DNA of 64,000 bases from Aquila chrysaetos chrysaetos. Its lineage: Eukaryota; Chordata; Aves; Accipitriformes; Accipitridae. Location of the stretch: the NCBI RefSeq assembly GCF_900496995.4, contig NC_044009.1:35921505-35985504 (forward strand), read 5' to 3'. Positions within the stretch are counted from its first letter, which is position 1; each line of letters starts with the position of its first letter. This document shows positions 46,791-59,003 of this stretch, one piece after another. The notes beneath the pieces are model-generated. The model ran no database searches. It was not told the DNA's origin and was given only the letters and a program-made list of their open reading frames with translations. The position numbers and the translations under genes are program-made.

Positions 46791-49119
46791 CACAGCTGAT
46801 CGCTGCCTGCAGCAGCCTGCTGGGGAAGGGCAGCCTGGCCCTTGCACCCTGGCAGCGCTGCAGAGCCGTGGCAGGCACGGGGAGCCCTGGCAGCGCTGCC
46901 CTGCCCTGGCACAGCGCTGGCCCAGGGTGGAGCTCACCGGGCTCTGCCAAATGCCCAGGTAGGTCTCAACGGCCTGCTGGCACCAAGGGAGCTGTAGCTG
47001 CTGACGCAGTGCAGGCGGTGAGGAGGGAGGGCAGGAGCAGGCAGGGGGGAGCAAGGCAGAGGATGGGGGGATGTCGCATCCTTTCCCGCACACCTCTGCC
47101 CAGGTTCTCTCCCAGGAGCTGCCACTTCCCAGCCCTTCCACGGTCCGCCTGCCTGTGCACTGGGCTGCCCAGGGCAGGTGTTGCCTGCTGCTCAGCCTCA
47201 CCCTGCGGGCCAGGTACCAGCTCTTGCTGGTGGCAATCCCTCTGCCTATGCTTGCCGTGGAAGGGTACGGCAGGGGGGACCTGACAAGCCGGGAGGTGTT
47301 TTCCAGGACAGCCCTGCCCACTGCCTGCCCCACTCTGAAAGCATGGTGCAGCGCTTAACCTGGACTCCTGTCCCATCCCGTGTCCTGTCCTCGTCCCCCT
47401 GCAGCCAGCACAGAGACATTCAGAGCCCGGGGCTGCTCCTAGCACCATGGAGACAGCAGGGAGTCCTGGAGAGCTAAGAGATGGGACAGCAATGGACTTG
47501 CTTTCCTCCCACCCCAGGCTGTTGTCTTGGGGGGACGGGCAAAATGCCCCACACCACCCTGCCTGGCCACATCTGCAATTTCTCTGACATCCCCAAGCGC
47601 GCTCCTGCCTGCCCTAGGGATGCCGCTCCCCGGCAGGCACAGCCGCATCTCTTGCAGCACAGGATCCAGCTCCAGCTCTGCCATGCTCAGGGATACTCTG
47701 AGTTTACAGGTGGGTCCTGAGCCCTCCCTGCAGCCTCCCTGCAAACACTGCGAAGGCTGAGCCCAGCCCTGCAGTATGGATGGAGGAGAGGCTGGAGGTG
47801 AAGAAGCCCAAGAGTGCGCCAAGGGACAGGATGATTCCTGCTGCTTTCCCTTGTCTCCATCTGATCCATGCACAGGACAAGGCTCAGCATCCCCTGCCCT
47901 GGAGCAGGAGAGCCCTGTTCCCTACCTGGAGTGCCCCTGCAAGGGATGGAGATAAGGCACCTCCTGGGCTCCCTGCCTGACCAGATGCTTGGAAAGTTTC
48001 CAGCAGGTGGTGTGGGAAAGCACCAAAATCAAAGAGCATCTCCAGGGGTGCTGAGCTTCCCACATCTCTCCAGAGCCTAGTGCCCGTCCTAGCCTGGGAA
48101 CAGCCACCACACGGTGTGGTGACTGGCCATCACATTGGCCGCAGGCCCCTTTGGGCCACGTCTCTGGGCTCTGTCTCCTGCCACCAAGTCTGGCAAAGTT
48201 GAAAAGCTCAGAAAGCACAACACATCCCCCAATATGCAGAGCCCCCTGCAGCTGCCCCACTCAGGCTGGGATCAAACAGAGCATGATTAATAACTCTGAG
48301 CAAAGCCAGACCCTGCTGCCCGTGCTGCTCCAGCTGCCGCACGTGCATCCCCGTGGGGGCAGAGCCCGGCGGAGATGGTATCTGGCAGAGCAGGGCTGCG
48401 GAGGTACTGCCTGGCTGCCTCCCTCTCCCTCGGTGGCTCCACGCACCGCTGGGCTGCCTTGTGCCCTAGCACAACCTGGCACCCCGTGGGACCCATGTTG
48501 CACCCTGTAGATAGCCCAGATGCTCCAGAAAAGCATTTTTTTTTTACTTTTCAGGGTATCCGGGCAGCAGCCAGGGAGCCAGACCCTGCACTGGCACCAG
48601 CAGCAGGTCTGTGAGCAGGGCAGCACGTGTGTCCCAGCAGGAGAAGGGGTCAGCCGCAAGCAGCAACACTAGCAGTTGCCCCCCCCGCCGTCTTCCCAGC
48701 CTGCTTTCGCTGTCCCAGCTCTGCCAGCTCAGTGGCACTGGGAAGCCGTGACACCCTTCAAAGCTGGGGGTGGCCCCAGGAAGCCACATTGCCCTACGGG
48801 CTGTGTTGGCCGGGGAATGGCCCTCTGGCAGGGTTAGCACCCAAGGGTGAGCTGATCCCCAAGCTGGGCAGAGCCAGTGGCTTTAAACACCCACATCTCC
48901 CACGTCAGAACCAGCACCAGTGCCAAGGGCTGTGCCGGGCTGGCAGGCTGCTGCCTGCGCTGTGCTGTGCTGTCCTCCCACCCGCCAGGGCCTGCGTGGC
49001 CATCTGCATGGCTTTGAGGACCTGGGGACCTGGGCTGGGGATTTGCATGGTGCAGCTCTGCACGGGGAGGCTTTGCATGGGGAGGGCAGGGTGCAGGAGG
49101 AGCGCCGGGCAGGCAAGAG

Positions 49120-49250
49120 TGTCCGGGTCTGCATTTGCATATAGGTGTAGCTGCATACAGGTGTGTGCGTGCACATATGTATGCGCGTGTATTTGCATAT
49201 GTGTTTACGTGTGTGCATGGCTGTGCATGCGGGGGCGTGTGTGCCATCCC
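49120..49250 (+). repeat. TG-rich cryptic repeat
   Basis: Words such as GTGTGTGCGTGCACATATG, TTTGCATATGTG and GTGCATGGCTGTGCATG form a degenerate alternating purine-pyrimidine stretch with potential for Z-DNA. It is similar in style to the block after miR-375. Confidence 0.6.
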
Positions 49251-52200
49251 TGGGTTGGGCAGGCAGTGCAGAGCTGGTGCATCTCGCTGCTGCATTCCCT
49301 GCCCCGTGTGTGCCAGCGTGCGTGTGTGCTCCTGCTGAGCGAAACGCTCGCTGCTCCGTGTCCCGGTGTCCGTCCATCGCGTGAAGGTGTGGGTGTGAGC
49401 AGAGGTGTGCACCGTTGCTGGCTGCCTGCAGGGTGTTGCCTGCGGGCTGCGTGTCCTGCCCGGCCCGGATGGGGTGTGCCATCCCGGGGCAGGCACTGCT
49501 TTGCCGCAGGATGTGCGGAGGCAGCCGGTGGCCCTCCGCACGCCAGTGCTCTGGGGGGGTCAGCCCAGGGAGCTGCCGCTGCACACAGGGCTGTGCGGGC
49601 ACCCCAGGGGCTGAGCACCAGGGTTGTGTGGGCACCCCTATACCTCAGCTGTCCCTTACGCAGCCTAGTTGCCATGGCTCTGTTGTGCCTGGAGGAGATG
49701 CCCAGGCTGAGCAGAGGCTCCCTGCCCCTGAAGGTCGCTCTGTCCCAGCACTGCTGCGGGTACCCAGCCAGCTTGCACAAGGAGACTGAGACTGCTTGCG
49801 TCTCTGGGGCTGGGCTAATGTTGGAGCAGCAGGGTGGTGCTGAGCAGCCCCTGGTTGTCTCCAGCCCATCAGCCTGCTCCTGGCCGAGGCAAGGACCGGG
49901 GCAGGGAGCATAAGGGACTGGCTCTGTGCTGGGGTCCTGTACTCCCTCTGCCAGGCTTCAGATACCATCCCCAGGCAACAGGTCCATCCCATACATTCCC
50001 CCCCAACTCGGGGGCTGAGGCAGCCTTCAGCCCAGCTGGCTCTGGAGCAAGCTTATTATTGCTATTTGCTGGGCAGGGTGGAGGGGAGAGGTGGGTCCCA
50101 GACATAGAGCTGCATCCTGCCATGGTGAAACAACAAGCAGCTCTGCCCACCCCAGCCTGTTCTTGGCCGTGGGGAGCATTGGGCACAGGCTGGGTACAGC
50201 CTGGCATCATTCCACCTGCACCCACAGGCCATTGGGGTGAGGGGATGGGGTTTTCCATTGCCCCAGGAAAGGGCTCTGAACTCCCATGAGTGAAGGGGGT
50301 AAGGGGGGGCCCTGATGAAGGACTCACGGTGCTAGGGGAAGAAACCCAGAGCTTGGACTATTCCTGCGTCTCAGAGTGCATCAGCCCCATCCTCCCACGG
50401 GGCCTCTGGGGAAGGGGTGAGTGATGGGGGTCCCCTCTCCCGGGCCAGCTGGTGGCCCCAGGAAGTGCGTGGGCAGCCTGCCCAGGGGATGGACATTGAG
50501 CAGGGTGCCAGGGCCGCTGCTTCTGGCCCAGCTGGTGCCGTCTTTGGGAGCCCCGAGGCAGGATGTTCTGTTCTTGCCTCAGCGCCTGGCTCGGCCCCCG
50601 CCTGCGCTGCCTCTGCAGAGCTGCTGGAGGAGGGGAGCCACCACTGTCAGGCTTTCTGTCTGCCTCCTGGACGAGGATGACCCTGGCTCAGGGTGCCTCG
50701 CGCTACAGATGTTGCCGACAGAGGAGTGGAGGAGCAGCGGGGTGGAGTGGGACCTTGGCCTTGCACTGGCTTAGCTGGCATCCCCTATCTGCGGGGCTGA
50801 GGGAGCTGGGGAGGGGAGGTCCAAGGACATCCCCCCCAACCCTGTCCTTGCACCCTGCACCCCCATGGCAACACCCCAGGTGCTATAGGCAAAGCTGGGA
50901 CCTGGGAAACTGTGCTCACCCCGTGGTGCCCCTCCAAATATGGTACGATGTACTGAAGGAGATGCACCTGCAACTGCATCCAGGATGGGCTGGGTGCAGG
51001 GTTGGACATGGTTCTCCTGTCTCCGTCACCACTCCCCTGGGACTGGTCTGCACTGGGCACCAGCACGTTTCTCCAGGACACCGTAGCTCTGGGGTGCCCT
51101 GGGGGTGCCAGCCTGAGGTCATCTGGGGTAACAGGCAGGTGGTCACAGTGGCTGGCACCAGCGGGCTCCATTTTGGGTCGGGATCTGGACCCAAGGACCA
51201 GATACCAGCTCCTCTGCCCCAGTGCCTGGCGTCCCCATCTCGGTAGGGTATGATGGATGGGGGGACACACCTGAGGCTGCAAGGGACCTGTCACCCTCGG
51301 ACCCCTTTTGGAGCAACCCAGCTGGGTTTTGTCCCGCTCTCAGTCCCATACAGGGGCTGGGCCAGCCTGGGGATGCAGCAGTTGCCACCTGCTCACACCC
51401 AGGCTGTAATCCACAGGCAGGAGGTGAGCAGCTGGTGGAGCCTCCCTGACCTTCAGGTGGGATTAGTCCCCATGGGAACAGTGGGGAGCAGGCAGGTGAA
51501 GCCACAGCTCCCCCGGCAGCTCCTGGGGACTGAGCAAGCCTGGCAGAGCCGGGGGACCGAGCACACCCCCACACCGAGGGCAGACTGCAGCCAGGGCCAG
51601 GTAGAGGCCACGCAGGGCAGGTCCCAGATGGGTGGCAGGGGGTGAGCATGTGTCCCTGGGAGTGTCCTTGTCTTGGTGGGTATTTGTGGGTGCATCTCCG
51701 GAGTTGTGGGTGCCACAGGGCAGAGTGGGCACCGACAGTGCCACAGGGAAGGGGTGAGCAGCGTGCCCGGGGGTGGCCAGAGTGCTGGTGGGGACAGCGG
51801 GTGGGCAGGTCTGGAGAGCCGGTCCCAGCAGGGGTACTGGTGGCTGGCTGAGGGCCACGGGTGCATGGGGAGAGCGGAGCCTGGGGTGAGGGGTCCTGCA
51901 TGGAAGACCACCTCAGCAGGCCGTTGGCTACCCCTTGCACTGCAAGTGGCTGTGCCCTCCACCGCATCCCTGCCCTTCTCCGGCCATCGGTGATGGTTCC
52001 CAGAGACCAGTCAGTATATTGGTCCCCAGTTCCCGTCAGGGTTCCTCTCCCACTGCTTGCTCACCCTCAGGACTCATCCTGCCTTGGGTGCAGCAGGAGT
52101 TGGGGCAGGTACCCGCCAAGCTCTGCCCCAGGGGAGCCTGAGAGTGCCTGGGACTTCTCCAGCCCCTCCGGGCACAGAATGGCTGGCAACCCGTAGCGTG

Positions 52201-53874
52201 CGTGTGTGCCTGTGTGGGAGCTAATCCCAGCGACATCTGCCAGGCTGTTTGCGATCCCGGGAGTTTCCGGCTGCGGGGAGGGGATGGCTGGGTGCGCGGG
52301 GGACACGTGTGTGCGGGGTGGCTGGCGTGTGCCAGAGCTCCCTGTGCAAGGAGGCTTCTGTGGCAGGTATGTGCCTGCACACCTGTGTCCTCTGTAGCCA
52401 ACAAGGTCCCAGGAGGGAACAAGTGCCACTGGGGACCACAGCGAGCCCCTCAGCTCTGGGATTTGGGGACCCAGTTGGTGGAAGTGGGGGTTTTGGCTGG
52501 GATTTACCAATCCTGGTGTGGCCATGTTCAGAGCAGCACCAAAGGGGAGATGCTTGGGGAGGGAAGGGGGGGTGTCTGCATCCTTGCCCATGAGGATCAT
52601 TTCCCAGGGAAATGAGGCTGTGGAGAAAGGGGAGCAAAAAGGAGCGGTGGGGCTGGGTGGGGGGAATGACACACTGCCCCTGATCTAATCAGCCAGACCC
52701 TGCAAATAAAAGCCACCTGTTTTGGCCCTGGCAGCCGGAAGCCATCCCCAGAGCAAACAGAGCACCAGGCAACTGGGAGAAAGACAAACAGGGGCCGGCA
52801 CCAGCTCCATCTGCTCCTGCTCGGCCCAGCCTCTGGACCCCCAGCCCCTTGGGGTGATGGTGCAGCCCCCAGCGGGGTTGGGGGCAAGGAGAGAAGGGCT
52901 AGTGGGGCTCATGGGGGTAGCCAAGGCTCAGCCCACAGGGTCAGCCAGATGCAGGACCACACACAGCTGTGCTGGCCTGGTCAGCTAGCCCAGATACTCG
53001 TAACAGCAGTGGGAAAGACAGCAAGCTGCCATAAGCACCAGATGTGGTAACAGCATCAGGATGCCTGGAGAGCCCCTGCCTCACCTCCCTCGGGGCTGCC
53101 TTTCAGCCTGCCCAGCCCCCCAAGCCGTGCACCATCCCGGGACCAGCGCCTGCACAAGGCACATGGTATAACCCCACGGCCGGAGACCACGCGTGGCATG
53201 GTCCAGGCTTGGCACGGAGCGCTTGGGCGACCGCCTCCTCCCACTGCGCCCCGGGGCTGCCGGCCTCCCGCCCGCACTGTGCCCGGTGGCACGGAGAAAC
53301 CCGATCTGTTTTGCTAGCGCAGGGAACAGGCTGAGCCGGGAGCGAAGCAGGGCCCTTATTAAATTAGCCTATGCAGGAGGCCCTGGGCGAGCGCTAACCA
53401 GTTCCCAGAGCCAATATTAGCAGCTGCCCTTGAGCAGAGTCGCTGCCTGCCCCCGCACCAGCCTCCCCCTGTCCGTGTTCCCCGCCGGGCAGGTGTGGCT
53501 GGGGGCTGGCAGGTGACCCAGCCACGGGGATGCTGGCTGGTGACAGGGAGTGCCCAGTGGTGCTGGGAGATGCCCCAGGGAGGCCAGGCTGCTTCAGCAT
53601 CCTGGGGTGCAGTGGGGAAGGGCCCTCGGTACAGCCCCTCGTGGGTGACCCCCCTGATCCACCGTCCCTGGACGTGGTTGTGGCTCCAATGTGGATGCCC
53701 CGACTGCCAACAGGGAGTGAGGCATATCCCAGCGTGTGGGACACACTGAGAAGCAAGGAAGGGGCACAGCCTGCATCTGGGGGTGGGTTTCTCCCCGTGC
53801 CCCTCCCCACAATGCTTTTATCCAAAGGGCTGTATGTGGGTGACTGAGCTGCCTGCATGCCCCTCATGGGACAA

Positions 53875-54060
53875 CACCAGTGACCCATAGATCCTGTAGC
53901 ACACTACGCAGTATCCCACACGCACATCCCATAATAGCTCGCAGCATCCCACATATCCTGCCGTACCCCACGCCCTGGGGCTCTGTAATACACCCCATAG
54001 TGCCCTGCACCCCATAACCCCAGACTGCCCTCACACCCTGTAGCACCCCAAACTAACCAG
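53875..54060 (+). repeat. degenerate minisatellite with CCCATA/CCCACA core
   Basis: About eight loosely repeated units of 20-25 bp share the cores ACCCATAGATCCTGTAGCAC, CATCCCATAATAGC, CATCCCACATATCC, CACCCCATAGTGCC and CACCCTGTAGCACC. It is non-coding on both strands. Confidence 0.55.
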
Positions 54061-55678
54061 TGCCCCGCGCCCCTGCTCGCGCAGCCCAGGCGAGGGGCAG
54101 CAGCGGCGTGGGGGGACCCCGCAGTGCGCTAGCTCTGCATCTTGCCCCACCTTCCCCAAGGTATTGGCTTCCCTAAGGGCTGCCCAAACCTGTCCCCAAG
54201 CACTTTGAGGGATGTCCCCAGGCCACAAGGCTGCATCCCCAGGGGTCTGCTTACCCCCATGGAACCCCTTGCCTCCCCGGGGAGCATCCCCATCCTTCCC
54301 TCCACCCTCTGCTCCCCCAGGCAGCACCCGGGGGTCCCCCCCCCGCCCTGCTACGAGCACCCAGGGCGTCGCAAGCTGAGGGTCGCCTCCCCAGCGCCTG
54401 TCTCCGTCCAAGGGCCACCTATGTCCCTTAGCTGGAGCCAGCTCCAACCGCTGCCAGGCTGCACCCTCTGCTGGGACCAGCAGGCATCGGCGCAGCCCCG
54501 CACCGAGCCTCAGAGCAGGGAGGGAAGGAAATGCCGCCCGGCGTGTTGTCGTCGAGCAGTGGGGGGGGGAACGACAAGAAGAGCACCCACGAGTCCTGCC
54601 CGCAGCCCGTCCCTGCTGTCACCTCTCAGTCCCCAATTCTTGCTGAGAACGGGACAGCGATGCCAGGCGTCCTAACACCACCCCCAGCTGCCCACGCTGC
54701 ACCCTCCCTCACCGGCACTGCCGGGCTCTCTTGGGATGCTGACCCCCGTGCTCAGGACCCCCAGGAGGGCTGAGGTTTTCCTGGGAAGGTTTGGGGTGCT
54801 CTCGGCCAGCCCTTGCTCAGAGGCCAGCATGGCTTCTGCCCAGCTGAAGGTAGGGAATGCCCAGCCTCACTGCAGGCTGCACAGGGATGCTGCGAGAAAT
54901 GCTGCTGCCAAGAGACCCGGGATTTCACATCTTGGCAGGGCACTCTTCTTCCTTTCCGGCCTGTGCTGGCCTCATCCAGCCCAGGTCCTGGTCAGAGGCA
55001 CTGAGGATGTCTGCATGGCACGGTGTGGTCCCAGGCAGGGCTGGTTGTGCTGCCTAGGTGAAGGACATGGGTCTGTCCCAAAGCTGGTCCCCTCCAGCTG
55101 TGCACGGTGTCCCCTGCCTGGGTGGGAGGTATGTGGGGAGCACAGAGAGCCCTTTGCCAGGCCAGGGGATGTGCCCAGGGCATTGCAAGTGAGGAGCATG
55201 TACCTGGGGTCCATCAGTGACTGGTCCAGAGCCAACACAGGAACCTCTGCAGGGTGTTGCACATCTCCCAGAGGACAGACAGACCAAGCCGCGACAATGC
55301 TAACATCTCCACCACCCCTCTTGCTCACCCTAACCTTCTCCCGCCCCACACGGAGCCCTGCCTGTGCAGACTGAGGCCCTGCCCTGCCAGCTCGGGACAT
55401 GCAAGGCAGAGCCTGGTCAGAGGAGGGACCGCAGTGGCAGGGCCCCAGGCAGAGGGGCAGATGCAGCCCCAGGCGAGCCCTGCATCCCAGTGTGAGGACA
55501 TCAGTGCCCCTCCGCTCCCAGCTGGCAAATCCCCGCTTCACCCTGGCACCTCCTTCCCACCAACCTCAATCCTGGCAAAGGCTGCGGGTGCCCTGGGAAA
55601 GGCTGGGTCCCTAATCCCCGGGCCAAGCAGGGACATTGTCCGGGGGCAGAAAGGAAAGCGGCGCGTCAGGCCCTTTGC

Positions 55679-55892
55679 CCATTGTGCCCTGAGCCCCTGC
55701 GCAAACACAGCCCAGCACTTTCATTGTCAGCCCTGCGAGGCACGGGGGGGCTGCTCTCGCCACACTGCCTAACTGGAATGGACAGCCGGAGTCTGGGGTG
55801 GGTGCGCACCCTGTCCCCCCCCCCATCCTCTGCCTGCTGACACAGCGCCCTGCCCGCCTGCACCATCGGCACTTCGGCGCCCGCCTATAAAG
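55679..55892 (+). promoter_or_regulatory. CRYBA2: CRYBA2 promoter
   Basis: A TATA box (CCTATAAAGG, core 55886-55892) sits about 60 bases before the end of the first exon. A MAF half-site with extension, TGCTGACACAGC (55835-55846), lies 50 bp upstream of it, and two SOX-type CATTGT words lie at 55680 and 55722. L-MAF, SOX2 and PAX6 are the known activators of avian crystallin promoters, so this arrangement is what a lens promoter would show. The sites are observed and the binding is inferred. Confidence 0.6.
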
Positions 55893-55914
55893 GGCGAGGG
55901 GAAAAGCCGGCACC

Positions 55915-55951
55915 GGCACCGCCACCTTCGCCTCTGTGCCCTGCCGACCAA
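55915..55951 (+). other. CRYBA2: CRYBA2 non-coding exon 1
   Basis: The sequence after the TATA box ends at the strong donor CCGACCAA/GTAAGT (55951/55952). Beta-crystallin genes usually have a short untranslated first exon, which fits. The exact transcription start is not visible. Confidence 0.6.
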
Positions 55952-56555
55952 GTAAGTACCAGGCTGTGAGCCTCCAAGCCCCCCCACTGCACAGGCGCTG
56001 CCACGCTCCCTTTGCTCCCCCCCACACCAAGCCCTCCCACCCAACGCACACTCTGGGGAAGGGCAAGCTGTGGGGTGCTGCGTGGCACAGCAGGGGTACC
56101 CTGTGCGGGCAGGAGGGAGGCTGGCACCCATTTTTGCAAGAGCCAGGCTGCTTTGCCCCAGGGCTGCACCCCGCACCCGTGTCTGAGTTGGGGCCGCTGC
56201 CACCCCTCTGCACCGGGTACAGTGCCACTGCACCCAGCCGACCCCAGGAGTCATCGCAGGGAGTTTGGGAGCAGAGAAAATGAGGCAGCCCTGGGTACAT
56301 CACATGGAGAGTTGGGGCATCGCAAGTGCCCCTGCAACTTGGGGGTCACCGGACGGAGATCCCCTAGCGCCAAGGGAAAGGGAATGGGAAGCATCCCCTG
56401 TGACAGCCTGGGAGGGTGAGGGGACAGTGGCATAGGATATGCGAGGGCAGGACCACCGGCACCCCAGGCTCAGTGGCAGGCAGCGGGGTGGCTGGGGACT
56501 GATGGCGGGCACCCGGGGTGATGCGTGGGGCTCTGCCAGCAGCCAAGCGACCCGC

Positions 56556-58931
56556 ATGACCAGCAGCGAAGCCATGGACACCCTGGGGCAGTACAAGATC
56601 ACGGTGTGGGAGGAAGAGAGCTTCCAGGGCAAGCGCTGCGAGTTCCTCATGGAGTGCCCCAGCATCATGGAGCGCGGCTTCCGCAAGATCCGCTCCATTA
56701 AGGTGGAGTCTGGCCCGTAAGTGTCCCGCCAGCCCTGCGGCCCCTTGGCACACCCTGCTCCGGCAAACCCGCTGCTCCCAGGGGACTGTTGGGAGCTGCT
56801 GGGGAGCCAGGACACCCGGGTCCTTCCTCGGCTCCAGCACAGCCTCATCGTGAGACCTCCATCCCTGTGCTCCTTGCATGGAGCTTCAATTTCCCCGTCT
56901 GCAAAGCAGGGAAACCCTGCTGAGCCGAGGCGTGGGTCGGAGGCAACGGTGTGGCCCTGGGGAGAGGGGTTCCACTCTCAAAAGGGACATTTGCTGCTAG
57001 CAAGGACCCCGACCTCCGTGAAATACCCACACCCTGCCAGGATGTCTCCATCCCCTGCATGGGAGGGAGAAGCCAGCCCCGGGCTGAGCCTGGGGGCTGC
57101 CGCTGCGCACCCCTGAGGGCTTTCCTCCTCTCCCCTCCAGGTGGGTGGGCTTCGAGTACCCCGAGTACCAGGGGCAGCAGTTTATCCTGGAGAAGGGTGA
57201 CTATCCCCGGTGGGAGGCCTGGAGCGGGAACAGTGGCTACCGGACCGAGCACCTCCTCTCGTTCCGGCCCGTCAAGTGCGCGGTGAGTTACGGGGACACC
57301 AGTGCGGTGCGCTCGGGGCAGGCAGAGCCTCCCCCCGGCAGCCCAGCACGGAGGGAAATGAGGGACAGACAGGAGGACGGGTTACGTGGGACATGGGATG
57401 GAGGGGTGAGGTGCGCTGGAGGTGCCGTGAGGTGGAGGGGTGGCTGCACGCACTGGCTCCTGCCTCCCTGCAAGGATCCTGGCATGGTCTTTAGGGCTAA
57501 AATTTAGCCTGGAAACACCATCCCAGCTCCTTCTGCTTTGGGCATTGGAGAGCCACCTCCCAGGCTGGGGTCCCCAGGCCTTGTCCCCCCACCCCAGATA
57601 CCCGGGGATGGGCTGAGCAGAGAGGAGCTGGCAGGACCGCAGGGATGCTGGGGGTGCGGGGTTCATCCCCCTCCCGCCTGGGGTACCCGAGCCGTGCCCA
57701 GGCAGATGCAGCCTCTATCGCTCCATCTGCAGAGACACTGGCGCTCGCAATAGCGGCACGTCTGCGCCTCCGAGCGGGGTCTCCCCCCCCCAACTTTTAA
57801 TAATCACCAGGCAGATATGCTTGGGCTTTAATAAAGGGGATGCGATAAGATCACTCCTTGCTGGCAGGACTGCTCCTCGGTGCAGATAGATGCGTGTGGG
57901 GGCTGGGCATGGGGGACAGTGCCGCATCGCTCAGTGTCCCAGCAATTAACCCCTCGGTGTCCAGCACCCAGCAAAGCCCCACGGAGTCGGGGGGACCGCT
58001 CTCAACAGCCTGCCTTGCCCTGCAACCCTCCTGAAGCCTCGGGGAGCAAAAGGATGCTGAGGGCAGGAGCCAATGTGGGTGCAGAGGATGTGGCCACTGT
58101 CACCCTCAGCGGCAGCTGTGTATGGGGACCACAGGGACATGAGAGCAGCATCCTCTGGGCAGCCTTGGGGTGTGCCAGTGAGGGGGGTGCCAGACTGAAA
58201 GACATCCCCATGCCTTGCACCAAACCTGGGCATGGTCCCAGGCCTCCCACGGTGCCTGTCCCCCTGATGCCACATCCTCTATCCCTGCACAAGCTATCCC
58301 ATCCCCGATGACCCCCAGCTCTCTCCGCAGAACCACAATGACAGCAAAGTCATCCTCTACGAGGCGGAGAACTTCCAGGGGCACAAGTTTGAGCTGAGCG
58401 ACGACTACCCCTCGCTGCAGGCCATGGGCTGGGGCAACAAGGAGGTGGCATCCATCAAAGTGAACGCCGGAGCGTGAGTCTTGCCAGCGGGGAGGGGTGT
58501 GTGGGGGGGGCCAAAAGCAGGGGTTCAGTGAGTGCCTCCTTTCTGCATAGTCCCAGGGATGGGGAAGGAGGACCCCAAAAAGGATGGGTGCCTGCCTGCT
58601 CTTCTTCCCTTGAAAATCCAAGCCATGGGGTGTTTTCTCTCCCTCCCCTCCCAGGGCAAGCAGAGGGATGGGATGGGATGGGATGGGATGGGATGGGATG
58701 GGATGGGATGGGATGGGATGGGATGGGATGGGATGGGATGGGGGGATTTGGCCCAGGGCTCTGAGCCAGGGGTCTGCCTGCAGGTGGGTGGCATACCAGT
58801 ACCCGGGATACAGGGGCTACCAGTACGTGCTGGAGCGGGACAGACAGAACGGCGAGTTCAAGAAGTACAATGAATACAGCAGCCAGGCCCACACCAACCA
58901 GATCCAATCCATCCGCCGCGTCCAGCACTGA
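56556..58931 (+). CDS. CRYBA2: Beta-crystallin A2, complete
   Basis: This is a structural protein of the eye lens, also expressed in some endocrine cells. Four coding exons are 56556-56716, 57141-57282, 58331-58473 and 58784-58931, with consistent phases and a total of 594 nt (197 aa, the same length as human CRYBA2). Each exon encodes one Greek key motif, as in all beta-crystallins: [49 protein letters not shown] and [19 protein letters not shown]. The protein ends [10 protein letters not shown]. The A2 assignment over A1 and A4 rests on the short N-terminal arm, the RRVQH ending and the neighbours MIR375 and FEV. The start chosen is [12 protein letters not shown], directly after the exon 2 acceptor; a second Met lies six codons later. 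The gene looks intact. Confidence 0.96.
58665..58746 (+). repeat. GGGAT pentanucleotide repeat in the last CRYBA2 intron
   Basis: About 16 near-perfect copies of GGGAT end only 37 bases before the last-exon acceptor at 58783, where the branch point would be expected. The minus strand is ATCCC. Confidence 0.9.
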
Positions 58932-58997
58932 GCAGGGGCAGGGCCGCATGCCCCTCAGCCTCCAGGCTGCTGTGCAATAGACCTCTATCTGGTAGCA

Positions 58998-59003
58998 AAT
59001 AAA
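58998..59003 (+). terminator. CRYBA2: CRYBA2 polyadenylation signal
   Basis: AATAAA lies 67 bases after the CRYBA2 stop in the context GCAAATAAAGGC, followed by TTTGTCAAAAAAA. This is a short 3' UTR, typical for crystallin genes. Confidence 0.85.

Larger units (their letters stand above)
46790..55650. other. MIR375-CRYBA2 intergenic region
   Basis: No gene is supported here. The DNA is GC-rich with many long but unstructured open frames on both strands. Compositionally distinct islands that could be regulatory are 52680-52745 (TCTAATCAGCC, GCAAATAAAAGCC) and 53335-53435 (CCCTTATTAAATTAGCC, CCAATATTAGCAGCTG). Tandem-like low-complexity blocks are listed separately. Confidence 0.5.

Noticed and set aside
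48627-49913. Open frame of over 400 codons on the plus strand between MIR375 and CRYBA2
   Set aside because: The translation is low complexity, rich in Cys, Val and Ala from TG repeats. There are no splice-supported neighbours and no family resemblance.
58665-58746. Regular array that could be taken for a CRISPR-like or structural repeat
   Set aside because: It is a plain GGGAT microsatellite with no spacers, in a vertebrate intron.
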